Source: an uncultured Gemmatimonadota bacterium (lineage in GTDB: Bacteria > Gemmatimonadota > Gemmatimonadetes > Gemmatimonadales > GWC2-71-9). Taken from it: DNA of 25,033 bases. The notes below the pieces were generated by a model, which ran no database searches, was not told the origin of the DNA, and saw only the letters and a list, made by a program, of their open reading frames with translations. The stretch lies in NCBI GenBank assembly GCA_946887295.1, contig CAMPKP010000034.1, forward strand, positions 1 through 25,033. The letters are read 5' to 3'. The first letter of the stretch is position 1. The number at the start of each line of letters is the position of its first letter. The position numbers and the translations under genes were made by a program. Shown here piece after piece: positions 1 through 7,266 of this stretch.

Positions 1-36
1 TGCCCAGCGCCGGCCCTGCCCAGCGCCGGCCCTGCC
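1..36. repeat. 16-bp tandem repeat, two copies plus a partial
   Basis: Two identical 16-bp copies of TGCCCAGCGCCGGCCC occupy 1-16 and 17-32, and the first four bases of a third follow at 33-36. The array touches the window edge, so its true length is unknown. Downstream, to about 275, I see no recognisable gene. A frame is open from position 1 to 279, but it has no start and its composition looks like GC-rich noise. The repeat may be a small intergenic minisatellite or the end of an upstream gene. Confidence 0.7.
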
Positions 37-275
37 GTGCGCCAACCCTGCGCCGGTGACATCTTGCACCCGGCGCCATACGTTGACGGAGTGGATGGAC
101 TCGGAACCTGGGCGGCTCCCACGTGCCGGAGGAGTACGCCGAGCTGCGGGCGCTCGAGGCGCGGGCGGCGCAAGCCGCGGACGGCGCAAGCTGCGATTCT
201 TATTCACAGGCTCGGCACGGCCGGGGCGACTTCACCCGGCCGCGCCATGAGCCCTCACCCATTCCTGGAGACCCG

Positions 276-452
276 ATGACCCGACGCGACGACCAGCGAA
301 TCGCGGCCCTCGCGAAGAAGAATGCTGCCAAGGTGAAGCCGCCGCGGCAGGAGCAGGCGGCCGACTTCGATCCTACGCTCCGTCAGCGCGCTCCCGAGCA
401 GGACTCGGAGACAAAGCGGCTCTTCAAGGAGATGAAGCGCCGCGAGTTCTAG
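276..452 (+). CDS. Small charged hypothetical protein (58 aa)
   Basis: I do not recognise this protein. The ATG at 276 is preceded by GGAG at 267-270 with a 5-nt spacer, a good ribosome binding site, so I chose it over the in-frame GTG at 123, which would give 109 aa and has no convincing Shine-Dalgarno. The product is rich in Lys, Arg, Gln and Glu, has almost no hydrophobic core and ends in KRREF, so it is probably disordered or a nucleic-acid or partner-binding peptide (inference). It has no signal peptide or membrane segment. It lies 57 bp upstream of the NUDIX gene on the same strand and could be co-transcribed with it. Confidence 0.5.
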   Translation: MTRRDDQRIAALAKKNAAKVKPPRQEQAADFDPTLRQRAPEQDSETKRLFKEMKRREF

Positions 453-509
453 GCCCGCGAGCTCCAACCTTCGCCGCATGTCGACCTACCCGCCCGTCGC
501 GCTCCGCTG

Positions 510-986
510 ATGGCCGAGAACCGCAACGTCAGCGCCGGCCTGTTGCTGTACCGGCGGGTCCCCGGCGGCCTCGAGGTGTTTCTCGCCCATCCTGGCGGGC
601 CCTTCTGGAGCGGACGCGACCTCGGGGCGTGGACCATTCCCAAGGGACTGGTCGCGCCGGGCGAGGAGCTGCTCGACGCGGCAATCCGCGAGTTCCAGGA
701 GGAGACCGGGATCACTCCTCGCCCGCCCTTCCTGCCGCTCGGCAGCGTGCGGCAGAAGGCCGGCAAGGTGATCCATGCCTGGGCCTGGGAGGGCGATGCC
801 GACGCCTCCGCGATCGTCAGCAACACCACCAGCTGCGAGTGGCCCCGGGGCTCGGGTCGCTCCCTCACCTTCCCCGAGGTGGACCGCTGCGCCTGGTTCC
901 AGCCCGATGCCGCGCGCGCCAAGCTCAACCCTGCGCAGGCCGAGTTGATCGACCGCCTGGAGGCCGCGCTCGGCCCGGCTGCCTGA
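510..986 (+). CDS. NUDIX hydrolase (158 aa)
   Basis: This is a NUDIX-family pyrophosphohydrolase that would cleave a nucleoside diphosphate linked to another moiety X, using divalent metal. A full Nudix box is visible at residues 46-68: G46, E52, then R60-E61 and E64-E65 before G67, matching the GX5EX7REUXEEXGU pattern. The N-terminus (SAGLLLYRR, HPGGPFW) and the AWTIPKG segment resemble the bacterial group related to diadenosine-polyphosphate or MutT-like hydrolases that act on small substrates. The specific substrate cannot be read from sequence. Length is typical for a single-domain member. The start lacks a clear Shine-Dalgarno, but no better in-frame start is seen. It is soluble with no signal peptide. 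Confidence 0.9.
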   Translation: MAENRNVSAGLLLYRRVPGGLEVFLAHPGGPFWSGRDLGAWTIPKGLVAPGEELLDAAIREFQEETGITPRPPFLPLGSVRQKAGKVIHAWAWEGDADASAIVSNTTSCEWPRGSGRSLTFPEVDRCAWFQPDAARAKLNPAQAELIDRLEAALGPAA

Positions 987-1000
987 GGCCTCGCGCTCCG

Positions 1001-1029
1001 TTGGCTTGAGCCTGAGACCGGGCTATCCT
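1001..1029 (+). promoter_or_regulatory. Putative sigma-70-type promoter
   Basis: TTGGCT (1001-1006) and TATCCT (1024-1029) are separated by exactly 17 bp. They lie 45 bp upstream of the ATG at 1074, a sensible distance for a transcript leader. Pattern match only. Confidence 0.4.
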
Positions 1030-1073
1030 GGGAAAGCGGCCGGACGGACCGGCCCGAACGCGAGGAGGTCACG

Positions 1074-1565
1074 ATGCCAGCAGGCGCGAACGTCATACGG
1101 GCGCTGGGCGGAGGAACCGTCGGCGCGCTCGCCCTGACCGGGTTGCACGAGCTCACCCGCCGTACGGTTCCCCACGCGCCGCGGATGGACGTCATTGGCA
1201 TGCGCGCGCTGTCGCGCACGGTGCGCGCGCTCGGAAGACGGCCAGCACGCGGCGGTCGGCTCTACCGGCAGACGCTGTGGGGCGATCTGCTGAGCAATTC
1301 GCTCTACTACAGCCTCGCGGCGGCGGCAGGGCCCCGCGCGGCCGGACGCGGACTGCTTCTCGGCGCCGCGGCGGGCGTCGGCGCGGCGGCGCTTCCGCCG
1401 GTGCTCGGGCTCGGGCGGTCGCCCGGCTCCAGGTGGCCCGCCACTCCTCTGATGACGGTCGCGCTCTACACGGCCGGAGGCCTCGCCGCCGCGGCCGCGG
1501 GGCGCGCGCTGGGCAGGAGCGAGCCGGCTCGAGGCCGCGATCAACCGCAGGCGCACGCCGGCTGA
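1074..1565 (+). CDS. Gly/Ala-rich hypothetical membrane-associated protein
   Basis: I do not recognise a named family. GAGGAGG lies just before the ATG at 1074 with good spacing, so the start is well supported. The 163-residue product has an early glycine/alanine segment (RALGGGTVGALALTGLHEL), a central aromatic patch (LLSNSLYYSLA) and two strongly hydrophobic Gly/Ala stretches around residues 85-115 and 127-147. It could be a small membrane protein. The last 15-20 residues (about SEPARGRDQPQAHAG) are read from DNA that, one frame over, encodes the tail of an SDR (see 1531-1680). The native C-terminus was therefore probably lost or replaced, and the gene may be a 3'-truncated version of something longer. 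Confidence 0.6.
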   Translation: MPAGANVIRALGGGTVGALALTGLHELTRRTVPHAPRMDVIGMRALSRTVRALGRRPARGGRLYRQTLWGDLLSNSLYYSLAAAAGPRAAGRGLLLGAAAGVGAAALPPVLGLGRSPGSRWPATPLMTVALYTAGGLAAAAAGRALGRSEPARGRDQPQAHAG

Positions 1566-1680
1566 CCGCCACGCCCGGGAGGTCGCCGCGATGATCGTCT
1601 ACCTGTGCAGCGCGCGGGCGTCGGCCACCATCGGAGCGGCGCTCCGGGTGGACGGCGGCGTGGTGCGCGCCATTCCCTGA
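1531..1680 (+). pseudogene. 3' remnant of a short-chain dehydrogenase/reductase
   Basis: In the frame ending at TGA 1678-1680 the DNA reads EVAAMIVYLCSARASAT, then IGAALRVDGGVVRAIP. This is the classic C-terminal end of classical SDR enzymes, with the EEVA helix and the TGAALRVDGG segment that ends the Rossmann domain. Recognisable similarity starts near 1531-1560. Nothing upstream in this frame resembles the glycine-rich nucleotide-binding motif or the YxxxK active site. The remnant would be only about 50 residues and overlaps the preceding ORF in another frame. I read this as a deletion that removed the SDR's 5' portion and joined its tail to the neighbouring gene. An ATG at 1591 exists but would give a 29-residue peptide without function. 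Confidence 0.75.
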
Positions 1681-1704
1681 ACTCAACCGCCAGAGGCAAT
1701 CGAC

Positions 1705-2301
1705 GTGCGAGTGATGGTGGTAGGTGCCACGGGCACCATCGGACGCGCCATCGTCGAGGCGCTTCACGGACGCCATGAGGTGATCGAAGCGTCGCACACA
1801 AAGGCGAGCGAGCGGGTGGACCTCCAGGACCCCGCCTCGATCCGGGATCTCTACCGGCGTGTGGGGCAGCTGGACGCGGTGGTGAGCGCGGCGGGCGAGG
1901 CGGCATTTAAGCCGTTCTCCGAGCTCACCGACGCCGACTACGACCTGAGCCTCAGGAATAAGCTCATGGGCCAGGTCAACCTGACCCGCTACGGGGTGGC
2001 CAACGTCCGCGACCGCGGGGCGTTCATTCTCACCAGCGGGATCCTCGCCCAGTCGCCTTCGCCCGAGAGTGCCGCGGTGAGCCTGGTGAACGCCGGGATC
2101 GAGGGATTCGTGCGCGCCGCCGCGCTCGGGTTGCCGCGCGGGATCCGCATCAACGCCGTGAGCCCGGAGTGGGTCTCGGAGACATTGGCCGAGATGGGCC
2201 AGAATCCGGCCAACGGGATGCCGGCCAGGGACGTAGCCCGCGTGTACGTGGACACGCTGCAGAGCGCGCGCAGCGGCGAGGTGGTGCCGGCGGTCCGATG
2301 A
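1705..2301 (+). CDS. Lin1944-like short-chain dehydrogenase-fold protein, catalytic residues absent
   Basis: The fold is that of the SDR superfamily: a glycine-rich GATGTIG motif at residues 7-13, an SAAG motif after beta-4, and a late INAVSPEWV segment. The usual Ser-Tyr-xxx-Lys triad is missing. Where YxxxK should be, the sequence reads SAAVSLVNAGIEGFVRAAA. This matches a known subgroup (Lin1944-like SDRs) in which the active-site residues are absent and function is undetermined. I chose the GTG at 1705, which has AGAGG at 1692-1696 about 8 nt upstream. The stop overlaps the start of the PhzF gene (ATGA), so the two are translationally coupled. At 198 aa it is shorter than typical classical SDRs (about 250). 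Confidence 0.85.
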   Translation: MRVMVVGATGTIGRAIVEALHGRHEVIEASHTKASERVDLQDPASIRDLYRRVGQLDAVVSAAGEAAFKPFSELTDADYDLSLRNKLMGQVNLTRYGVANVRDRGAFILTSGILAQSPSPESAAVSLVNAGIEGFVRAAALGLPRGIRINAVSPEWVSETLAEMGQNPANGMPARDVARVYVDTLQSARSGEVVPAVR

Positions 2302-3185
2302 CGCCGTTCTACCTGCTGGACGTCTTCACCACCGAGCCCTTCACCGGCAATCCCCTCGCCGTCGTGGCGAACGCCGACGGCCTCACCACCGAGCGGATGC
2401 AGCGCGTCGCGGGCGAGTTCAACCGGACCGAGACGACCTTCGTCCTGAGTCCGACGCTGGCCGAGGCCGACTGGCGGCTCCGGTCGTTCACCGCGGCCGG
2501 CACCGAGGTGTTCGGCATCGGCCACAACGCCCTCGGGGCGTGGTGGTGGCTCGCGACCTCCGGGCGCCTGACCCTGGACGCGCCGAGCCGGACCTTCACC
2601 CAGGAGATCGACGGCGGCACCTTCCGGATCGAGATTCGGTCCGAGAGGGGACGAGTGCTGTGGGTGAGCATGGCCCAAGGCGAGCCGGTCTTCGGGGCGG
2701 TGGTGGGCGGTATCTCGCCGCTCGCCTCGACGCTGGAGCTGGGGGACGCGGAGCTGTCGGTCGGCCGCCTCCAGGCGCAGGTCGTCTCGACCGGCGTCCC
2801 CCACCTGCTCGTGCCCGTGAGGGACCAGGAAGCGCTCGACCGGGCCAGTCCCAGGGCCGAGGCGCTCGCCGCATACCTGCGGTCCGTCGGCGCGCAGGGC
2901 TGCTATCTCTTCTGTCTGGACCCTCTCGACCCGGACGCTCCGGTTCAGGCCCGCTTCTTCGGGCCGAACGTCGGCATAGCGGAGGACCCCGCGACGGGCA
3001 GCGCGGCCGGCCCCCTTGCGGCCTATCTCGCCGCGCGCAGCCTCGCGTCGGACCGGCGGCCGGTCGTCATCGAGCAGGGCCGGGCCATGGGGAGACCCAG
3101 CCGCATCGAGGTCCGGATGAGCGGTGGCGGAGTCCGGGTGTCGGGACATGCGGTCCTGGTGGCGGAGGGCGGCCTCAGACTCTGA
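2298..3185 (+). CDS. PhzF-family isomerase/epimerase-like protein (295 aa)
   Basis: The family includes PhzF of phenazine biosynthesis and diaminopimelate-epimerase-fold enzymes. Visible family features are the opening MTPFYLLDVFTTEPFTGNPL, the catalytic-type glutamate E45 in NRTETTF (position 45 also carries the catalytic Glu in PhzF), GIGHNALGA at 73-81 (the usual motif is GHPTLG), and EDPATGSA at 229-236. The second residue of the usual GHP motif region is altered (GHN), which might tune specificity. There is no other phenazine gene nearby, so the true substrate is unknown. A four-base ATGA overlap (2298-2301) links it to the upstream SDR-like gene. Cytoplasmic, with no signal peptide. Length is typical for the family. 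Confidence 0.9.
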   Translation: MTPFYLLDVFTTEPFTGNPLAVVANADGLTTERMQRVAGEFNRTETTFVLSPTLAEADWRLRSFTAAGTEVFGIGHNALGAWWWLATSGRLTLDAPSRTFTQEIDGGTFRIEIRSERGRVLWVSMAQGEPVFGAVVGGISPLASTLELGDAELSVGRLQAQVVSTGVPHLLVPVRDQEALDRASPRAEALAAYLRSVGAQGCYLFCLDPLDPDAPVQARFFGPNVGIAEDPATGSAAGPLAAYLAARSLASDRRPVVIEQGRAMGRPSRIEVRMSGGGVRVSGHAVLVAEGGLRL

Positions 3186-3218
3186 CGGCGCAGGATGGCC
3201 CCGAAAGGCGGCGAAGCG

Positions 3219-4634
3219 ATGACATCGACTCGATGGAGCCGACTGTTGCTCGTTACGGGTCTCCCGCTGGCCGCCTCACCCATGAGGGGGCAGACCACGC
3301 TCGATTCGGTGGACCACTACGTGCGCGCCGAGCTTGCCCGGCAGCGGATTCCCGGGATGTCGGTGGTCGTGCTCCGGGGAGACAGCGTGCTGCTGGCGCG
3401 AGGATACGGCTTCGCCAATCTCGAGCATCGGGTGCCCGCCACCGACAGCACCGTCTACCAGTCCGGGTCGGTGGGCAAGCAGTTCACCGCGGCCGCCATC
3501 GTCACCCTCGCACGCGAGGGCCGGCTTCGCCTCGACGACCCCATCCGCAAGTACCTGCCTGAAGGGGCGCGGGCATGGCGGCCCATCACGATCCGCCACC
3601 TGCTGACCCACACCTCCGGCATACCGGACTACGCCGACAGTACCATGGATTACCGGCGCGATTACACCGAGGAGCAGATGATCGCTCTGGCGGCCCGCCT
3701 GCCGCTGCAGTTCCCCCCGGGCGCCACCTGGAGCTACAGCAACACGGGCTATGCCCTGCTGGGCTTCATCATCCGGCGGGTGACCGGGAAGTTCTACGGC
3801 GACTACCTGCGGGAGGTGACCTTCCAGCCGCTCGGGATGCGCACCGCACGGATCATCTCCGAGAGCGACATCGTGCCGAACCGCGCCGCCGGCTACCGGC
3901 TGGTCGACGGCGAGCCGAAGAACCAGGAGTGGGTGTCGCCTACGCTCAATACGACGGCCGACGGCTCGCTCTATCTCTCGGTGCTGGACCTGGCGCGGTG
4001 GACGGTCGGGCTGAATCACGCGCGGGTCCCCGACAGCGCGGGGCTGCGGGAGAGCTGGACCCCGGTCCGGCTGAACGATGGCGGCACCTACCCCTACGGG
4101 TTCGGCTGGATGGTGGACGACCAGCGCGGCCGGCTTCGCATCGGGCACACCGGGGCGTGGCAGGGGTTCCGGACCAGTCTTCAGCGCTACCCCGAGTTCG
4201 ACCTGACCGTGATCGCGCTGGCGAACCTCGACGCCGCGCTCCCCGCCGCGATCACCTACGGGATAGCGGGCATCCTCGAGCCCGAGCTGCTCCCGCCGCA
4301 CATGCTGCCGGTCAGCGATCGGGGGCCGCCCGAGCCGGTGGCCGCGCTGCTCCACGCGATCGCCGCAGGCAAGGCGTCGGCCAAGCTGGCGCCGGGGCTT
4401 CGGGGCTTCGCTTCGAAGGCGGTGCGCGACGAGTGGCGCGGGAGCCTGGCCGAGGTGAGCGAGTGGGAGCCGCTCGGCTGCGACCTCGTGAGCGGCCGGG
4501 GTCTGTCCCGGCTCGGCGCCCGCATCGAGCGGACCTGCTACGCGCGCGCGACGGGCCGCGAGTCGCGGCTGCTCGCCTCGGTGGACTACACCGCGGACTG
4601 GCATGCGGCAGCGGTGGACGCGTACTCGTACTGA
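3219..4634 (+). CDS. Exported serine hydrolase, beta-lactamase class C/PBP4-like fold
   Basis: This belongs to the class C beta-lactamase/D-alanyl-D-alanine carboxypeptidase/esterase superfamily. From the ATG at 3219 it begins with a signal peptide (RLLLVTGLPLAASPMRGQ). It then shows all three active-site elements: SVGK at 84-87 (nucleophile Ser84, general base Lys87), YSN at 173-175, and HTG at 310-312 in place of KTG. HTG is common in the esterase/peptidase-like members rather than true lactamases, so resistance activity should not be assumed. A C-terminal region of about 140 residues follows the catalytic domain. An alternative ATG at 3195 would add eight residues ahead of the signal peptide and fits less well. 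It starts 33 bp after the PhzF gene and likely sits in the same operon. Confidence 0.88.
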   Translation: MTSTRWSRLLLVTGLPLAASPMRGQTTLDSVDHYVRAELARQRIPGMSVVVLRGDSVLLARGYGFANLEHRVPATDSTVYQSGSVGKQFTAAAIVTLAREGRLRLDDPIRKYLPEGARAWRPITIRHLLTHTSGIPDYADSTMDYRRDYTEEQMIALAARLPLQFPPGATWSYSNTGYALLGFIIRRVTGKFYGDYLREVTFQPLGMRTARIISESDIVPNRAAGYRLVDGEPKNQEWVSPTLNTTADGSLYLSVLDLARWTVGLNHARVPDSAGLRESWTPVRLNDGGTYPYGFGWMVDDQRGRLRIGHTGAWQGFRTSLQRYPEFDLTVIALANLDAALPAAITYGIAGILEPELLPPHMLPVSDRGPPEPVAALLHAIAAGKASAKLAPGLRGFASKAVRDEWRGSLAEVSEWEPLGCDLVSGRGLSRLGARIERTCYARATGRESRLLASVDYTADWHAAAVDAYSY

Positions 4635-4638
4635 CACG

Positions 4639-5022
4639 ATGATCGTCATCGAGACGCTGCACCACGTCAGTATCACCGTGACCGACCTCGGCCGCGCGAA
4701 GCGCTTCTACGCCGGCGTGCTGGGCCTGGAGGAGATCGCCCGCCCGGCCTTCGACTTCCCCGGCGCGTGGTATCGGCTCGGGGACCGCCAGCTCCATCTC
4801 ATCGTCCACCCCGCCCTGACGCCGCGGGGCACCGGCGAGATCGACTCGCGGGACGGCCACTTCGCCATCCGGGTCCGGAGCCATCGCGCGACCCGCGCGC
4901 ATCTCGAGGCCGCCGGTGTGCGCTTCGAAGACCGCCCGCGGAACCGGACCCCCTGGCCGCAGATCTACCTGAGCGACCCCGACGGAAACGTCATCGAGCT
5001 GAACGCCGACCGGCTGGACTGA
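4639..5022 (+). CDS. VOC-superfamily (glyoxalase/bleomycin-resistance fold) protein
   Basis: This 127-residue protein has the paired beta-alpha-beta-beta-beta layout of vicinal oxygen chelate proteins. Likely metal ligands are His9 (in LHHVSITVTDL), His53 (QLHLI), His74 (DGHFAIRV) and Glu120 (DPDGNVIEL). That set fits a metal-dependent member such as a glyoxalase-like, Fos-type or dioxygenase-like enzyme. Specific activity cannot be named. The ATG at 4639 is only 4 bp past the serine hydrolase stop, so they are probably coupled. An upstream in-frame ATG at 4603 lies inside the hydrolase and adds residues unlike the family. Confidence 0.88.
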   Translation: MIVIETLHHVSITVTDLGRAKRFYAGVLGLEEIARPAFDFPGAWYRLGDRQLHLIVHPALTPRGTGEIDSRDGHFAIRVRSHRATRAHLEAAGVRFEDRPRNRTPWPQIYLSDPDGNVIELNADRLD

Positions 5023-5030
5023 TCGCGTGC

Positions 5031-5059
5031 TTTCCGGCGATACGCCGGCGCGATATCCT
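5031..5059 (+). promoter_or_regulatory. Putative internal promoter, overlapped by a 15-nt hairpin
   Basis: TTTCCG (5031-5036) and TATCCT (5054-5059) are 17 bp apart, in the gap before the gene at 5100. The same -10 sequence and the same spacing occur upstream of 1074. The perfect inverted repeat CCGGCG-ATA-CGCCGG (5034-5048) lies in the spacer. It has no T-run, so it is not an obvious terminator. Confidence 0.35.
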
Positions 5060-5099
5060 TCACGGCCCGACCAGCAACCGACCGCCACAAGGAGCTTCG

Positions 5100-5714
5100 A
5101 TGGGTGCCACCTCCGCCGAGCCAGTGGAGAGCTCGCCCGGACTCGACGCGGTCCGCTCGCTCCTCATTCCGGGAGAGCGGCTGGAGTCCTACGCCGTCCA
5201 GCGGCGGCTCTTCGCCCTCACCCACCGGCGGCTGGTGGTCGGCGCGACGAGCGGGCGGCTGATCGCCGTGCATCGAGGGCTGGTGAGCGGATTCATGGTG
5301 CAGGACATCCGCTGGCAGGATCTCCGCGACGCGCAGCTCCAGGTCGGCATCTTCGGCGCGACGCTCACCATTTCGGCGGATCATGGCGACGATCTCGCGG
5401 GCGCGACGGGCGCCGCGCGAAGCTATGGCTTCGCGGGCCTGCGGAAGGAGCAGGCGCAGCAGGTCTACCGCATCTGCCAGGCCCAGGAGCAGGCCTGGCG
5501 CGAGAAGCGGCGGGTGCGGGAGCTGGAGGAGCTTCGGGCCAAGTCGGGCGGCGTGCACCTCGCCGGCCTGTCGGGGCTGCCGGGGGGCGGGGGAGAGGAC
5601 GCCTCCCGCTCACCGCAGGCCCGGCTGCAGCGGGCAAAGGAGATGCTCGACCAGGAGCTGCTGACCGACGCGGAGTACGAGCAGGTGAAAGCGAGGATCC
5701 TGGGGGAGCTGTGA
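5100..5714 (+). CDS. PH-like/SHOCT domain protein (204 aa)
   Basis: Residues 14-130 look like a bacterial PH-type (bPH2/YokE-like) domain, with a LIPGERL start, alternating strands, and FALTHRRLVVG before a WQDL segment. Residues about 118-149 form a charged, probable coiled-coil helix. A glycine-rich linker at 158-166 leads to a SHOCT domain at 174-203 (LQRAKEMLDQELLTDAEYEQ, followed by VKARIL), a short oligomerisation module found at the ends of many bacterial proteins. Function is unknown; an envelope or regulatory role is typical but inferred. The ATG at 5100 has AGGAG upstream (about 5-nt spacer). The stop lies 1 bp before the sulfite oxidase start, so the two are transcribed together. 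Confidence 0.8.
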   Translation: MGATSAEPVESSPGLDAVRSLLIPGERLESYAVQRRLFALTHRRLVVGATSGRLIAVHRGLVSGFMVQDIRWQDLRDAQLQVGIFGATLTISADHGDDLAGATGAARSYGFAGLRKEQAQQVYRICQAQEQAWREKRRVRELEELRAKSGGVHLAGLSGLPGGGGEDASRSPQARLQRAKEMLDQELLTDAEYEQVKARILGEL

Positions 5715-5715
5715 C

Positions 5716-7188
5716 ATGGATTTCCCCCTGCCCGCGCACTACCTTGACCTCCCCGCCTCCGGGGCGGGCTCACGCTTTCGGGAGATGGAGATGCCGCTGT
5801 TCGTGGTCCGGCACAATCATGCCGGGGAGCGCTGCCCGGCGCAGGATCCCTACATGGGAGCGATGCTCCTGAACCACCTGAGCCGGCCCAACGTGCGGCG
5901 GCACGGAGTCGAGATCCTGGGCGAGGCCGTGGTGCAGGGTGAGCACACGATGTTCCTCATCGCCGAGGCGACCGACGAGGCCCGGCTGCGCGAGTTTCTC
6001 CAGCCGTTCCAGATGGCCGGCAGCCTCGACATCTACCCGGCGTCCACCTGCGCCCGGGTGGTGGCCAGCGGAGGATGCGGCGCGCCCCTGCCGACCGGCG
6101 ACGTCGTGCCCGCCCTCGATCCCGAGGAGATCTGCCAGCACGCCATCGACGCGGGTCTCCTGGTCCACCGTGCGCACCCGCTCAATTGCGAGACCCCGCT
6201 CCCGGAGCTGGTCGGCGGGGTGGTGATGCCCACCGCACGGTTCTACGTGCGGAACAACTTCCCGATTCCCAATCTCGATGCCGGCGGCTTCCGCCTTCAC
6301 GTGGGCGGACTGGTCGAGCGCCCCCTCACGCTGAGCCTGCGCGACCTCCACAACATGCGCTCGCACGCGGAGGTGGTGACGCTGGAGTGCGCGGGCAACG
6401 GCCGCACCCAGTTCGACCCGCCCGTGCCGGGGGAGCGGTGGCACTTCGGCGCGGTGAGCACGGCGGAGTGGAGCGGCGTGCCGCTGGCCGACATCCTCGA
6501 CCGCGCCGGGGTGCGCTCCAGCGCCCGCGAACTCCGCTTCCGCGGCGCCGACGGCGGCGAGGTGGACAACAAGCGCGGGAGCATCCGGTTCGAGCGGAGC
6601 CTCCCGGTGGACGAGGCGCGTGACGCCGGCGCCATCCTCGCCTACGCGATGAACGGCGAGCCGCTCCCCATCCAGCACGGCTTTCCGCTCCGGCTCGTGG
6701 TTCCCGGCTGGTACGGCGTGGCCTCGGTCAAATGGCTGACCGAGATCGAAGCGACCGACCAGCCGTTCGAGGGGCACTACCAGACGGAGAAGTACGTCTA
6801 CTACTGGAACCGGGACGGCAAGGAGTCGCGAGAGCCGGTGACACTCCAGCGGGTCCGCGCGCTCATCACCGAGCCGGCGCCGGGGCAGGAGGCCGCACCC
6901 GGCGAGCTGGTGGTGCGGGGGCTCGCCTGGTCCGGGGCCGCGCCGATCGCCAAGGTGGAAGTGAGCGTGGATCGCGGCGAGTGGCGCGAGGCCCGGCTGG
7001 TCGGCGAGCGCAAGCGCCACAGCTGGCAGTGGTGGGAGCTCATCGCGGGCTTCGACCGGCCCGGCGAGGTCAGGCTCCGCGCCCGCGCCACCGACATGGC
7101 AGGCCGTACCCAGCCGGAGCGTGCCGAGTGGAACAAGCTCGGCTACGGCAACAACGGCATCCACGAGGTGACGGCCCGGATCGCCTGA
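5716..7188 (+). CDS. Sulfite-oxidase-family molybdoenzyme with N-terminal extra domain
   Basis: The Mo-pterin domain starts near residue 150. It shows the family signature VTLECAGNGR with molybdenum ligand Cys225, ARFYVRNNFPIPN (174-186), AVSTAEWSGVPL (246-257) and VVPGWYGVASVKWLTEI (about 328-344). The C-terminal Mo-co dimerisation domain spans about 375-490. There is no Tat or Sec signal and no cytochrome b5 domain, so it appears cytoplasmic, unlike SorA-type or MsrP enzymes. The first about 130 residues are unusual. They look like a small alpha/beta domain (possibly DUF4242/DUF3303-like) rich in His and Cys: His33, His35, Cys40, His54, His63, His77, Cys112, Cys121. The electron acceptor and substrate are unknown; sulfite or another oxyanion/thioether is plausible. 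The ATG at 5716 is preceded by a strong GGGGGAG. Confidence 0.9.
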   Translation: MDFPLPAHYLDLPASGAGSRFREMEMPLFVVRHNHAGERCPAQDPYMGAMLLNHLSRPNVRRHGVEILGEAVVQGEHTMFLIAEATDEARLREFLQPFQMAGSLDIYPASTCARVVASGGCGAPLPTGDVVPALDPEEICQHAIDAGLLVHRAHPLNCETPLPELVGGVVMPTARFYVRNNFPIPNLDAGGFRLHVGGLVERPLTLSLRDLHNMRSHAEVVTLECAGNGRTQFDPPVPGERWHFGAVSTAEWSGVPLADILDRAGVRSSARELRFRGADGGEVDNKRGSIRFERSLPVDEARDAGAILAYAMNGEPLPIQHGFPLRLVVPGWYGVASVKWLTEIEATDQPFEGHYQTEKYVYYWNRDGKESREPVTLQRVRALITEPAPGQEAAPGELVVRGLAWSGAAPIAKVEVSVDRGEWREARLVGERKRHSWQWWELIAGFDRPGEVRLRARATDMAGRTQPERAEWNKLGYGNNGIHEVTARIA

Positions 7189-7266
7189 GGCATCCCTCCG
7201 ACTTCCGCTTCCAGATCTCCACCTCCGACCTTCGATGACCCATGGGACTGGATCACCGACCCACGT

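Noticed and set aside
1..279. A frame open from the first base to 279
   Set aside because: No start and no motif are seen. The composition fits a random GC-rich stretch, and a better-supported start (276) in another frame overlaps its end.
3219..4634. True beta-lactamase
   Set aside because: HTG replaces KTG and the protein has an extra C-terminal region. The esterase/peptidase-like members of the same family fit better.
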